From assembly GCA_944336475.1 (NCBI GenBank), contig CALVLD010000010.1, positions 1 to 59,504 on the forward strand: 59,504 nt of DNA, in the 5' to 3' direction. Shown piece by piece: positions 41,257 through 50,217 of the stretch (position 1 is its first letter; every line of letters starts with the position of its first letter). The DNA comes from an uncultured Clostridia bacterium (GTDB lineage Bacteria; Bacillota; Clostridia; Christensenellales; CAG-138). A program made the translations under genes and the position numbers. The notes beneath the pieces were generated by a model that was given only the letters and a program-made list of their open reading frames with translations, did no database searches and was not told the DNA's origin.

Positions 41257-41757
41257 CTATTCCTCCTGCGAACCATCGAATCGATGCTTTAAGAGCTCAT
41301 CAAGCCTTATACAGATCTCATAGTCCTCCACATTAGCAATATGCGTTACCTTGCGCACTGCCTCTTCATCCACGAATGTGAATGTCAGCAGGTAGCCCCC
41401 GGCAAATGCCGCCGCCCGCTCCAGGCGGTAATCGGTTATGCACGATATCGGCAATATGGAGGTCACGACGCTGCCGCTATACGGGAATATGCAGCGAAAT
41501 GTGCCGTTCTCCTCATCAAACGACAGGGTATCGCTCACCGTAAGCGTGCGGTTGAATCCACCTGCAAGGAGCCTTTCATCCTCCCTTCTTCGCCGTCTGT
41601 CAGAGCGGTTCTCATAGCTGCGCCGCATAATGCTGCGCAGCGCCCATACTACAAGGGCGATCACCCCTGAGAGCACAGCAGCAGCTCCGATGAAAAAGAG
41701 CATGAATATGAGGAAGCTGCCTCCACTGCTCGGCAAAAGCTCTTTCAGCGTTTCCAT
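41257..41757 (-). CDS. Single-span membrane protein of unknown function
   Basis: The protein has 166 residues from the ATG at 41757, which follows TGGAGGAGG. One transmembrane helix (about 14-37, FLIFMLFFIGAAAVLSGVIA) is followed by a highly basic Arg-rich segment (SIMRRSYENRSDRRRRRED) and a beta-rich C-terminal domain of about 100 residues. The domain sits in the cytoplasm if the positive-inside rule holds. No family was recognised. It lies directly downstream of the spo0A-type gene with a gap of about 95 bases. Confidence 0.7.
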   Translation of the reverse strand: METLKELLPSSGGSFLIFMLFFIGAAAVLSGVIALVVWALRSIMRRSYENRSDRRRRREDERLLAGGFNRTLTVSDTLSFDEENGTFRCIFPYSGSVVTSILPISCITDYRLERAAAFAGGYLLTFTFVDEEAVRKVTHIANVEDYEICIRLDELLKHRFDGSQEE

Positions 41758-41852
41758 GAATACCTCCTCCATGCGGCGTCGAATCAATTACATATTATCA
41801 TGTTCGGTCTGCAATTTCAACAAAAATCCGCATGAATTTGAATATTTGCGAT

Positions 41853-42656
41853 TTAATCCCGTGCAGCGGCGTCCCTGGCTGCAGGGCGTGTGCTCCTGCC
41901 ATCTTCAAGTATCAGCTTGTCCGCAACAAGAGCTATGAACTCGCCGTTGGTAGGCTTGTCATTTTTGCCGTACACGGTGAACCCGAACAGCTCATTTATG
42001 TTCTCTATCCTGCCTCTCGTCCAGCTCACCTCTATGGCGTGGCGTATCGCCCTCTCCACCTTGGATGCGCTCGTGTCGAATCGCTTTGCTATGCCCGGGT
42101 ATAGCTCCTTGGTGATGCTACCTATGAGCTCGGGTCGGTAGTACACCATGCGTATCGCCTCACGCAGGTAATGATAGCCCTTTATATGCGCAGGTATGCC
42201 CGTGGAGAGAAATATCGATGTTATCTTCTCGTCGAGTGTGCGAAGATGAGGCTCGTCCTGCACGGCTTTGGGCAGGGGCGTGCTTTCGAGTAAATCATGC
42301 ATCCTACGATGCAGAAACTCCGGCTCGACAGGTTTAAGCATTATGTAATTTACTCCCCTTGCAAGCGCACGTTGGAGCAGTGCCTCGTTGTTCATGCATG
42401 ACACCATTATTATGGTGGACGGCTTATTCTGCGGCTTGGATGATATTGCATCCAGCAGATCCAGCCCGTCCATCTTGGGCATCACAAGCTCGGTTATAAG
42501 CACGTCGAACCGCTCCTGCTCCAGCTTTTCCAGCGCAGAAGCTCCATCCGCAACCTCCTCCAAGCGTATGATGTCCCTGTCGCACGCAAGGCAGCGTGCA
42601 ACAGCTCGTCTGAAGCCTGCGTTCCCGTCCGCAATGAGTACTCTGATTTCTGACAT
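41853..42656 (-). CDS. spo0A: Spo0A-family sporulation regulator with altered receiver domain
   Basis: The 267-residue protein has a receiver domain (1-120) and the Spo0A DNA-binding domain (about 145-255). The DNA-binding part is strongly conserved: [54 protein letters not shown] and NELFGFTV. The receiver keeps Lys108 (MLKPV) and a Ser at 86 in place of Thr, but the phospho-acceptor position 56 is Glu ([14 protein letters not shown]) where Bacillus Spo0A has Asp56, and acidic position 11 is Gly (IADGN). Canonical phosphorelay control is therefore unlikely. It is transcribed alone, with AGGAGA upstream; no clear 0A box was seen. Confidence 0.88.
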   Translation of the reverse strand: MSEIRVLIADGNAGFRRAVARCLACDRDIIRLEEVADGASALEKLEQERFDVLITELVMPKMDGLDLLDAISSKPQNKPSTIIMVSCMNNEALLQRALARGVNYIMLKPVEPEFLHRRMHDLLESTPLPKAVQDEPHLRTLDEKITSIFLSTGIPAHIKGYHYLREAIRMVYYRPELIGSITKELYPGIAKRFDTSASKVERAIRHAIEVSWTRGRIENINELFGFTVYGKNDKPTNGEFIALVADKLILEDGRSTRPAARDAAARD

Positions 42657-42839
42657 ATTCTTCTCCTCAAATTGGTTTTTCCCACTATGTTGCTTCGTGG
42701 ATGCCTATAAGAACATTATTTATCGGTATTTGTGACCTGCGGAATATGCAATATTTGGTATGATATTACGAGATTTGCAGTATATTAAACTTCATTGCCG
42801 AACAGCTTGTCGGCGGCCGTATGTCAGGCATGATTTTCG

Positions 42840-43937
42840 TCAATCGGTGTTGAGTATGCCTGCCGAGTCCAGCGTCTGCATGCCGTACAGATACAGCACG
42901 TCGCCGTCCTCTCTTATGTCCGTAAACTCTGCCAACGTCGATGTGCGTGTGTAGCGTATATCTATTATCACCACCTGCGAATACCCGTGGAGGAGCAGAG
43001 GCGCTATGGAGAGCGAGTACGAATCCCCGAACAGGTACAGCGTCCTGTCATCCGCCGTGTAGAGGGGATTGTACACAGTTATAACGGTGCAGGCTCCGCC
43101 GAGGTACACGTCATACGGCTCTTTGGAGTTGATATTCTCGGGATAATAGAGCTGTGCGGCTTCAAACCCCCTCTCTCCCTCTATTGCGCGCCTCACTATG
43201 GCAGAGTCGGTGACGTCATCCGTCAGGCAAACGATGGTATCGTCCTTAAGGGGCAGCGGTACAGAGCCGTACACGCCTATGAATCCTCCCACCTCCTGCT
43301 CCTGCATATCGAACGGAGCGTACTCCCTTCCCATTTCGTCAAGTATGAGCTCGGCGGTGGGGATAAGGCACTCCTGCCGCCAGTGATGATCGGTATTGTA
43401 ATAGTCGTCCGAATCGAGCGTTGTAAGCGGTATGACCGTTCCTCCCGTTTGAGTCATAAGCGTATCGCATATGACCTCATAGTCGGGCGCGGGCACGATG
43501 GCGGAAAAGAAGCATGCCTTATCGGGGGCTATCGCTATATACACAGGTGAATCAGAAAACCACATATCCGTCACTGCATTGAGCTTTGCGGCCAGTCGCT
43601 CAGCCTCTGCCCTGCCTGCCGTGCCTATGGGAACCGCCATGCCGTCATACACATACACGCCATGACTGTCCCTCTGCCCCAGTACGAGCCTTGCCATGCC
43701 TGCGGCGGTAATAAACCCCCTGCGCAGGGGAAACTGATCCTTGAGATACTCCTCCGTATCCTCAAACAGCTCTCCGGACATCACTGAGTCGGCGGACAGC
43801 TCCGGCGCCTGCATAAGCCTCCGTCTCTCCTCCACGGAATAGGTATCCGGCGTCCGCACCAGAGCGGCAATGCCCAACACGATGAGCATCACAGAAAAAA
43901 CCACGGTCTGTATTATGCTTTTTGCCCGATCAGGCAT
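42840..43937 (-). CDS. DHHW-family protein, SGNH-like (putative O-acetylation accessory)
   Basis: The 365-residue membrane-anchored protein has an N-terminal signal anchor (about 8-28) and the typical opening EERRRLMQAPELSADSVMSG, ELFEDTEEYLKDQFPLRRGF of DHHW/AlgJ-like proteins. The eponymous motif is in YYNTDHHWRQE and the Ser block in LYLFGDSYSLSIAPLLL. These resemble SGNH hydrolases that transfer acetyl groups to exported polysaccharides with an MBOAT partner. No MBOAT gene is in the window. The DUF4358 gene is 7 bases upstream. Confidence 0.82.
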   Translation of the reverse strand: MPDRAKSIIQTVVFSVMLIVLGIAALVRTPDTYSVEERRRLMQAPELSADSVMSGELFEDTEEYLKDQFPLRRGFITAAGMARLVLGQRDSHGVYVYDGMAVPIGTAGRAEAERLAAKLNAVTDMWFSDSPVYIAIAPDKACFFSAIVPAPDYEVICDTLMTQTGGTVIPLTTLDSDDYYNTDHHWRQECLIPTAELILDEMGREYAPFDMQEQEVGGFIGVYGSVPLPLKDDTIVCLTDDVTDSAIVRRAIEGERGFEAAQLYYPENINSKEPYDVYLGGACTVITVYNPLYTADDRTLYLFGDSYSLSIAPLLLHGYSQVVIIDIRYTRTSTLAEFTDIREDGDVLYLYGMQTLDSAGILNTD

Positions 43938-43944
43938 GGATCTC

Positions 43945-44520
43945 CTATATCAGGGGGCTGTCCGACCAGTCATTTTCACGGTCGAAGCGCGCCGATGGCA
44001 GTTCCGACAGCTCCTCAAATGCTGCATATACCGCATCGCAGCCTGTGTCGCTCGTTGCGGCAAGCACTATGTAGCTGCCCGAGCAGCCCACGGTTATGGC
44101 CTCCACCCTCAGGCAGCCGAATCGTGACGGGCTTGTGCCGCCGAGTATCCTCTCGGCAAGCTCCTGCGTATCAACACCCTCAACCGCCTCTACAAGCACC
44201 ACTGAATGGGGCTGCCATGAATCCTCCGGCTTGGACTCCACCGCCTCAACAATGTATTGGGTGAACTCCTCCGGCGTCAGCCCGAGTATCTCGACACAGT
44301 TCGTTTCGTCCACCGCCCTTGTGTAGCAGTCGATCTCGGCAATGGAATACTCCGAATCGGCGTCAAGCTCTATGGCGCGACCGATCACAGAGCTCAATAT
44401 CTGTTCTGCACTGCCAAGAAATGCCGCACGAGGCCGGCTTTCCCCGTCGTCATGCGTGGTTTTGCCGCAGCCGCAGAGCGCAAGCGCGGCGAAAACGAAT
44501 ACTGCCAATAATCGTTTCAT
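43945..44520 (-). CDS. DUF4358-family lipoprotein
   Basis: The 191-residue lipoprotein has a signal ending ALALCGCG. The rest matches the DUF4358 pattern as I recall it: an early DNxxxEI-like strand (VDETNCVEILGLTPEEFTQY), an SVVLVEAVEG strand and a late YIVLAATSDTG followed by a terminal helix and DRENDW. DUF4358 proteins are typically encoded next to DHHW/MBOAT polysaccharide-acetylation genes. It lies between the MFS gene (22 bases upstream) and the DHHW gene, apparently in one unit. The molecular function is unknown. Confidence 0.75.
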   Translation of the reverse strand: MKRLLAVFVFAALALCGCGKTTHDDGESRPRAAFLGSAEQILSSVIGRAIELDADSEYSIAEIDCYTRAVDETNCVEILGLTPEEFTQYIVEAVESKPEDSWQPHSVVLVEAVEGVDTQELAERILGGTSPSRFGCLRVEAITVGCSGSYIVLAATSDTGCDAVYAAFEELSELPSARFDRENDWSDSPLI

Positions 44521-44541
44521 AGCATCCTCCGAATTTGAATA

Positions 44542-45852
44542 TCAGTTTAGCTCCATATTGTATATGGGCTTTACATAGCGTGAGTTACGGACGAATATCG
44601 CAAACACGCAGACGATATTCACCGCCATTGCGCCAACTGCGATGAGGCGCAGATCCGCTACAAACTCGCCCAGTATGCCGCCTATGAGATTGCCCATGAG
44701 CGAGCCCGCCATGTTTATCATCATAAATATGCCGTTGAACCTGCCCCGTTTCGAATCTGCGACATAGTTCTGCGTTGCGGATATGCGGATATTGTATGAG
44801 TTTACCGCAAGGAAGCCGCAAGTAAACATCATCAGCAGCATTATCTCATACGGCACATAGAGATAGGCGCAGTCAAGCACGCCGGCTACGAGGTATACCA
44901 TCACGGCTATGCCGTACTTCTTCTGCGTGGGATACCTCACCACATACTGCAAAAGGCCGCCGATCAGTCTGCCCACAGTGTTTAAGCTGCTAAGGAGCGA
45001 ATATGCCAGCACACCCAAAGCCTCCCCCGTTTTGAAGAAGCTGAGCTCAAACAGCCCGGGGAATATGGGGTTGAGCGCCTCTACGGTGCTGATTCCCTTA
45101 AAGTACGGAAGTGTGACGGTGCCGACCACCGCTCCCGTGAGCATGGACACAAGGAAGTATGCCGTTATGGTGGCAAGCCCCCTCTCCTGCCTGAGATATT
45201 CTATGCCCTCTCGAAAGTCCTCCCTGTACGCACGCAGATCCATATGCCGGCGCTCCGCCTTGATGTGCGTCTCGTTGCCAACTATGCGTGTCTCCATCAC
45301 CGCTGCGACAAAAAAGGTCGCAGAGTTCATTACAAACAGCGGCGCAAGCCCCACAGTGGTGTAGAACACCGCCGTCACCGGCACCATTATCATGCTTGCT
45401 ATCGGGTACATGAGCGATGAGACCGAGTACGCCCTTCGATAGTTGCCCTCGGTTATGAGGGAGGGGTAGAAGCTCTCATATGCAGTCTGGTACACGGCGT
45501 CTATGGTACCTGCAACGGCTGCAAACGCCGTGACCACCACATAGTTGTACCAGTTCTTGTACATGAGCAGCGACAGCAGAAGATAGAGTCCGCAGGAGGT
45601 AAAATCAAGCGTGTATATGACCTTTCTGCGTGAGAATCGGTCGAGGAAGGGCCCTATCAGGAGCGGCGTGACGACCTTTGGCAGTGAGTATATGACCATA
45701 ACGAGGGAGAACAGCAGCACCGAATCCGTTGAATCGAGCGTAAGCAACCCCATGGCATACCCTGCCACGGAGTTGCCGAAATAGCTGATTATGCTCCCTA
45801 TGGTTATTATCGTGAAGTCCTTTGTCCAAAGACGGCTGCGTTTCTTTTCCAT
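44542..45852 (-). CDS. MFS transporter (DHA3-like)
   Basis: The 436-residue protein has twelve predicted helices in two halves, with a long cytosolic loop in the middle (HIKAERRHMDLRAYREDFREG). The motif-A region between helices 2 and 3 reads GPFLDRFSRRKVIY, typical of the MFS drug-exporter group DHA3 (MefA/MdfA-like). Substrate unknown; it may export a macrolide, lipid or other hydrophobic compound. It starts at an ATG 8 bases after the end of the EEP-family gene upstream, so it probably belongs to the same long minus-strand unit. Confidence 0.87.
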   Translation of the reverse strand: MEKKRSRLWTKDFTIITIGSIISYFGNSVAGYAMGLLTLDSTDSVLLFSLVMVIYSLPKVVTPLLIGPFLDRFSRRKVIYTLDFTSCGLYLLLSLLMYKNWYNYVVVTAFAAVAGTIDAVYQTAYESFYPSLITEGNYRRAYSVSSLMYPIASMIMVPVTAVFYTTVGLAPLFVMNSATFFVAAVMETRIVGNETHIKAERRHMDLRAYREDFREGIEYLRQERGLATITAYFLVSMLTGAVVGTVTLPYFKGISTVEALNPIFPGLFELSFFKTGEALGVLAYSLLSSLNTVGRLIGGLLQYVVRYPTQKKYGIAVMVYLVAGVLDCAYLYVPYEIMLLMMFTCGFLAVNSYNIRISATQNYVADSKRGRFNGIFMMINMAGSLMGNLIGGILGEFVADLRLIAVGAMAVNIVCVFAIFVRNSRYVKPIYNMELN

Positions 45853-45860
45853 GATCCGGT

Positions 45861-46919
45861 TCAGTCCGCCAGCCTTATCACGAGTTTGATAGGGGCATGG
45901 TCGGAATAGACAAAGTCGGTGTCGAGTGTTTCAACGCTCATCACCTCGATATTGGATGAGACTATGAAGCCGTCGATTATGTAATACTGTGGGTCAGGGT
46001 TGCCCACATACGGCCTGTCGAGCAGGCGGCTGGTTGGAAGAGAATCATCCACCGCAAAGGCGTAGCCCTCTGGCAGCTCCTCGGGCATGGTTCCCGGCAT
46101 CCACACGCCCTCGGCAATGGGCTCATAGTAATGGGCTCCCGGGAACGTCTGGTTGAAGTCGCCTCCGGCTATACAATAGTTGCCCTTTGCCGCCTCCTCC
46201 TCCAGAAGTGAAAATAGCTCTTCGGTCTGCGCTGCTTTGCCCTCGCCGTCGTCATACGCCTCGATATGGAGGTTTATCACAACGAGCTCCCTGTCCGAGC
46301 CCTGAACAGGTATCCTCGTAACAAGCAGGCAGCGCTTCAGGTTGAACAGCCTTACCGGCCATGCAAACGGCACAGGCAGAGACATACGGTACGCCTCCGA
46401 TGCGCCTATGTTGGTGTATGTGGCTATCCCGCTGTTGACATGTCCTATCATGTCGTTGAAGGGATACGGCACAAACCCTGCGCTGTAGTTGAGGGCATAC
46501 GCATACGGCATGCCAAGCATATCGGAATAATATGCCGTTTGATCGACAGAGTAGGTGCGCTTCGCATCGCTGTCCACCTCCTGAAGCAGATATATGTCCG
46601 CATCAATATCGACAAGCTCACAAACGATGCCTTCCATATTGGCAAGCACCTCCTGCTCCGAGCCCATGCGAACCATCTCGCCGCCGTCCATGAAAAAGTC
46701 GCTTGTCTCCCCCAATGAGGCAAAGCCGGTGTTGTAGCTGACTATGGTCAGCTCAGAGCCTGCGGCGACGGTACGGGAACCGTTCGGGACATTGACAGCC
46801 TCTATCTCGTCGGGCGAATATTCCTTTGCCGTGCAATAGAGCAATGCGCCTCCAAGCGCAAGCACGAGTAAGCCAATTAGTGCAAGCATCGCTATGAGTA
46901 TCTTCTTGAAAGCCTTCAT
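45861..46919 (-). CDS. Endonuclease/exonuclease/phosphatase-family protein, membrane anchored
   Basis: The 352-residue protein has an N-terminal transmembrane helix (about 8-28) and an EEP-superfamily domain. Catalytic motifs are SYNTGFA, YLLQEVDSDA, the HIEAYDDG segment, GGDFNQT and SDHAPIKL near the C-terminus. The EEP fold is found in sphingomyelinases, inositol-polyphosphate phosphatases and nucleases. Because the domain should face outside, a phospholipid or secreted-substrate phosphodiesterase role is plausible. It lies 29 bases downstream of the GH3 gene. Confidence 0.87.
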   Translation of the reverse strand: MKAFKKILIAMLALIGLLVLALGGALLYCTAKEYSPDEIEAVNVPNGSRTVAAGSELTIVSYNTGFASLGETSDFFMDGGEMVRMGSEQEVLANMEGIVCELVDIDADIYLLQEVDSDAKRTYSVDQTAYYSDMLGMPYAYALNYSAGFVPYPFNDMIGHVNSGIATYTNIGASEAYRMSLPVPFAWPVRLFNLKRCLLVTRIPVQGSDRELVVINLHIEAYDDGEGKAAQTEELFSLLEEEAAKGNYCIAGGDFNQTFPGAHYYEPIAEGVWMPGTMPEELPEGYAFAVDDSLPTSRLLDRPYVGNPDPQYYIIDGFIVSSNIEVMSVETLDTDFVYSDHAPIKLVIRLAD

Positions 46920-46948
46920 CTCTATGCCTCCTGCGCCTACGCTTCAGC

Positions 46949-48226
46949 CTATGAACGTCCCCCCTGCGAAATCAGCGCAGTGCGCGGGGACCATATGCCT
47001 GCATTGTATTTTGCCATGAGTATGCGGTATATGCTGGCGTTGAGCCTGTCCTCGGATATGGTACCGTTGCCGACGGCCTCATAAAGCGCCTGCATTATGC
47101 TCTCCTGAAGCTCATAGTGAGGACCGCAGAGTATCATATCGCCGCCTGCGAGTATGAATTTGACCGCCGCCTCGCCAACGCTATAGCGTGCGGTGAGACC
47201 GCGCATACGGAAATCGTCGGATATCACCACGCCGTCAAACCCCATCTCGCCCCTGAGTATGCCGCTGATTATGGGATTGGACATGCTTGCGATGTTGTTG
47301 GAGTCGAGCGCAGGGTAGCTTATATGCGCCACGAGCACAAAGTCCACGCCTGCCTCTACCGCCGAGCGGAAGGGTACAAGGTCATATGCGTACAGCTCCG
47401 ATGTGGACTTGTCCACCACGGGAGTGACCTCGTGGGAGTCATCGTTCGTTCCGCCGTGCCCGGGAAAGTGCTTTGCCGCCGCAAGGCAGCCGCCGTCATG
47501 GAGCCCCGATATCATGGCGCAGCCTATCTCCGACACTGTATCCGCATCGGAGGAGATTATCCTGTCCTCAAGAAAGGTCATGAGCGGAGACTCCGAAACA
47601 TCCAGCACGGGGGCAAGGTCGAGATTTATGCCTATGGAGGCAAGCTCTCTGCCCACATAGCTGAACTGGTCGTACGCCGACTCTGCATCGGAGAAGCCGA
47701 GACTATACGCCGATTCAAGCTCCCTCTCCCATGTGAAGCGGCACACGCTCCCGCCTTCGACGTCTATGGAGTAGAATCGGGGTATGTAGGAGGGGTTCAG
47801 GCCGTTGAGCTTTTGTATGAGCGTCTTTGCCCCCTCGAAGCCGCCGTCGGGGGCGTTACGGTCTATGTTGAAGCCGTAGAGTATCATGTTGCCGACATGA
47901 TACCGCTCAACTATGTCCGAAAATTCCTGCGGAGGCGCATCCATGCCCCTGAAGCCGAACATAGCAAGCTGGCCTATCTTCTCCTCGACCGTCATGCCGT
48001 CTATGTAGTCCCATATCATGCTCTCAAGCGTGGGCGTGGGCTCGGGCGTGGGCGCCACGGTGACCACCGGCGTCGGGGTGGCGGTCGGCCTCGGCGTGGG
48101 TGTGGACACGGGCGTTATCTGCGGAGGCATGGTGCCGTTCAGGATACTGCGCGTGCCGGAACATCCGCAAAACGCAGTCATGGCGGAAAGGAACAGTATG
48201 AACGCCGTTTTTGCTAAACGCCTCAC
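46949..48226 (-). CDS. Glycoside hydrolase family 3 (NagZ-like) lipoprotein
   Basis: The 425-residue protein has a lipoprotein signal ending FLSAMTAFCGC, a linker of PTPTPRPT repeats and a GH3 catalytic barrel. The GH3 N-acetylglucosaminidase signature is AAKHFPGHGGTNDDSH, containing the His of the catalytic Asp-His dyad, and the nucleophile Asp is in GVVISDDFRMRGL. Substrates are probably peptidoglycan or chitin fragments with terminal GlcNAc. It overlaps the SpoIID/LytB-SH3 gene by 4 bases, linking it to cell-wall turnover. Confidence 0.9.
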   Translation of the reverse strand: MRRLAKTAFILFLSAMTAFCGCSGTRSILNGTMPPQITPVSTPTPRPTATPTPVVTVAPTPEPTPTLESMIWDYIDGMTVEEKIGQLAMFGFRGMDAPPQEFSDIVERYHVGNMILYGFNIDRNAPDGGFEGAKTLIQKLNGLNPSYIPRFYSIDVEGGSVCRFTWERELESAYSLGFSDAESAYDQFSYVGRELASIGINLDLAPVLDVSESPLMTFLEDRIISSDADTVSEIGCAMISGLHDGGCLAAAKHFPGHGGTNDDSHEVTPVVDKSTSELYAYDLVPFRSAVEAGVDFVLVAHISYPALDSNNIASMSNPIISGILRGEMGFDGVVISDDFRMRGLTARYSVGEAAVKFILAGGDMILCGPHYELQESIMQALYEAVGNGTISEDRLNASIYRILMAKYNAGIWSPRTALISQGGRS

Positions 48227-50214
48227 AGTCTGCGCCTCCCACCAAGACTTATGCTGTTGTGGAGCCTGGGAGCTTTGTTGATTATCGCCACGCCCGAATA
48301 TTGGTATGCGGAGAGTATGTCCACATCAGATGCGCTCACGAATCCGCATGCGCCGGAAGCGGTCTGTACATAGTACCAGCTCCCTATCGTCGCCCAGACG
48401 GTCAGCTCGGTATCTGCGGCAAGTATCGCAAGCGACGGCGAGGCGGAAAACGGTGCGCTGCGCAGCGTAGTGCTTGCGTTCGTTATGCCGTCGTAGACCG
48501 TGAACACCGAGTCCGCAGGTGCGGGGAACATGGTTATGTCTACGTAATCCCTGTGTATATAGCCGAAGTGCCCGTCCCAGATCGCCTGATACCATGTGCC
48601 CGACGTACCTATTATGTCGATATGCTCGCCTGCGGACAGCGTGCCGAGGGAGTTGTATGAGGTGGAGGGGCCCACACGGAAGTTTGTTCCGTTTGATGTA
48701 CACTCGCCGTAGGCGACTATCTCATCGCTCGCAGTTAGGGGAAGCTCGGGGTTTGCCTCCTCTATCGTTATCAAATCGAAATTGGCATAGTAAAACTCGA
48801 GTATGCTGCGGTAGTCCCAACCGCATATGGAGGGGTCGGCATAGACGTTTGCGCCCATCTGGGACAGACCGATGCCGTGGCCGTGCCGCGCAAAGAAGAG
48901 GTCGTACCCCTCACGCATCTCCACGCCGTCGTCGGTCTGCACCTCGGTCATGGTCTCCCTTCCCCAGTACATCTCATAGTTCCGCGTGAACACATTGTTG
49001 TTGCTCGATGTGTAGGAATCGCCGCTGTAGTCCCAATCGGTAAGGTCGTATGTGTTGAGGTCGGTCGCTTCAAAGTCGATCTCATGCTGCGCCACGGTGT
49101 CATCCCAATAGCGGACGGTGGCCTTTACATAGACCCTCTGCATATTGCGCTCCGTACCCTCCACGGGGTCATATGCATACATCTCGTCTACACTCACCAC
49201 CGCAGCGGGGGCATAGCCCGTGTTGTCGCGCACCTTGCCAAGTATAAAATCACGGAATTTGCTGTCGCTCGGAGTTTCACCGAACATTATGTTGAGCTCC
49301 TGCCGCCTGTCCACGACATACTCAAACTCGATATCGTCTATCCTCACGCCGTAAGCGGCGTCATAATTTGAGCCGCCGAATATGTGCGACGGCAGCGCTG
49401 TCTCTCCTCCGTTTGTCGCCCCGTAGAAGGTCGGGATCACCCTGCCATCATAGGCAAGGGCCGTCCCCACCACATCTATGCAGTACTGCATCGTGGTCAG
49501 GCGGTTGGCGTTTGTGGAATAGCCCCTGTAGCCCTGACAGGATGTGGCGCTGCCGAAGCCGTCCTGAGTATCATAGTATACATTGCTGTCGGAGATATAG
49601 CTTGCGCCGTAGCACTTGGCGGCGACCGCCTGCGCACGGAGCGCATCGGGCTCAAAAGCATAGTTCATCTCCCACGAGATTATGCCGAATGCGTAGTGTG
49701 CAAGCGGCACACGGTTCACCATGCGGAGGTTGCCGTTGCTGTACGACGAGAATATGAAGTTGCCGAGATAGAGCTTACCCTCCGTCGACGAGGAGGCGCA
49801 ATCGTAGAGCTTTGCATAGCCGGCCTCATGGTTGAGGTACACACGGGTCAGCTCCAGTCTGTCGGCATGGGCGATCTGGCCGCCGGAGCTGTTTAGGGCG
49901 TATGCCTCCCCCTGATACGCCGTTATGGTGAGGGTATAGGGGTTGGACTCTGTGCCGTTTACGGATATCTTCTCCGGCCCGACATAGTAATTGCCGTGCA
50001 GCTTGAGCGTGATAGTGGCAGTGCTGCCGGTGGTTATGAGTACGTCAATAAAGCTGAAGTCCGTGCTTTCCGCATTGGGGACCTTGTATCCGCAGGACTC
50101 CGCAGGCAGCTTTTGACCTGCGGCAATCGCCGAGACCGGCACAAACGCCATGAACATCAGCATGGCGAGAGCTGCGGCAAATATTCCCATTCCCTTAAAG
50201 ATACGCTTGGTCAT
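48223..50214 (-). CDS. SpoIID/LytB-domain protein with two SH3 domains
   Basis: The 663-residue protein has a signal peptide (about 1-32) and a SpoIID/LytB domain with YAFGIISWEMNYAFEPDALR and AVAAKCYGASYI, carrying the conserved Glu of the lytic-transglycosylase motif. A GHGIGLSQMGAN-type segment follows, which is the second SpoIID motif. Two bacterial SH3 domains lie near the C-terminus (about residues 505-560 and 580-640; RVGPSTSYNSLGTLSAGEHI, TLRSAPFSASPSLAILA). Typical SpoIID is about 330 residues, so this is a larger relative, possibly in vegetative or germination wall remodelling with the neighbouring GH3. Confidence 0.85.
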   Translation of the reverse strand: MTKRIFKGMGIFAAALAMLMFMAFVPVSAIAAGQKLPAESCGYKVPNAESTDFSFIDVLITTGSTATITLKLHGNYYVGPEKISVNGTESNPYTLTITAYQGEAYALNSSGGQIAHADRLELTRVYLNHEAGYAKLYDCASSSTEGKLYLGNFIFSSYSNGNLRMVNRVPLAHYAFGIISWEMNYAFEPDALRAQAVAAKCYGASYISDSNVYYDTQDGFGSATSCQGYRGYSTNANRLTTMQYCIDVVGTALAYDGRVIPTFYGATNGGETALPSHIFGGSNYDAAYGVRIDDIEFEYVVDRRQELNIMFGETPSDSKFRDFILGKVRDNTGYAPAAVVSVDEMYAYDPVEGTERNMQRVYVKATVRYWDDTVAQHEIDFEATDLNTYDLTDWDYSGDSYTSSNNNVFTRNYEMYWGRETMTEVQTDDGVEMREGYDLFFARHGHGIGLSQMGANVYADPSICGWDYRSILEFYYANFDLITIEEANPELPLTASDEIVAYGECTSNGTNFRVGPSTSYNSLGTLSAGEHIDIIGTSGTWYQAIWDGHFGYIHRDYVDITMFPAPADSVFTVYDGITNASTTLRSAPFSASPSLAILAADTELTVWATIGSWYYVQTASGACGFVSASDVDILSAYQYSGVAIINKAPRLHNSISLGGRRRL

Positions 50215-50217
50215 GTT

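Noticed and set aside
42657..42839. 0A boxes and sigma-H promoter upstream of spo0A
   Set aside because: No TGTCGAA-type box or convincing sigma-H pair was found; candidates had too many mismatches.
47117..48217. 366-residue frame opposite the GH3 gene, and similar long antisense frames at 49996-50988, 20358-21419 and 21968-22909
   Set aside because: They mirror clearly identified genes; high GC content leaves long antisense frames open. No conserved domains are seen in them.
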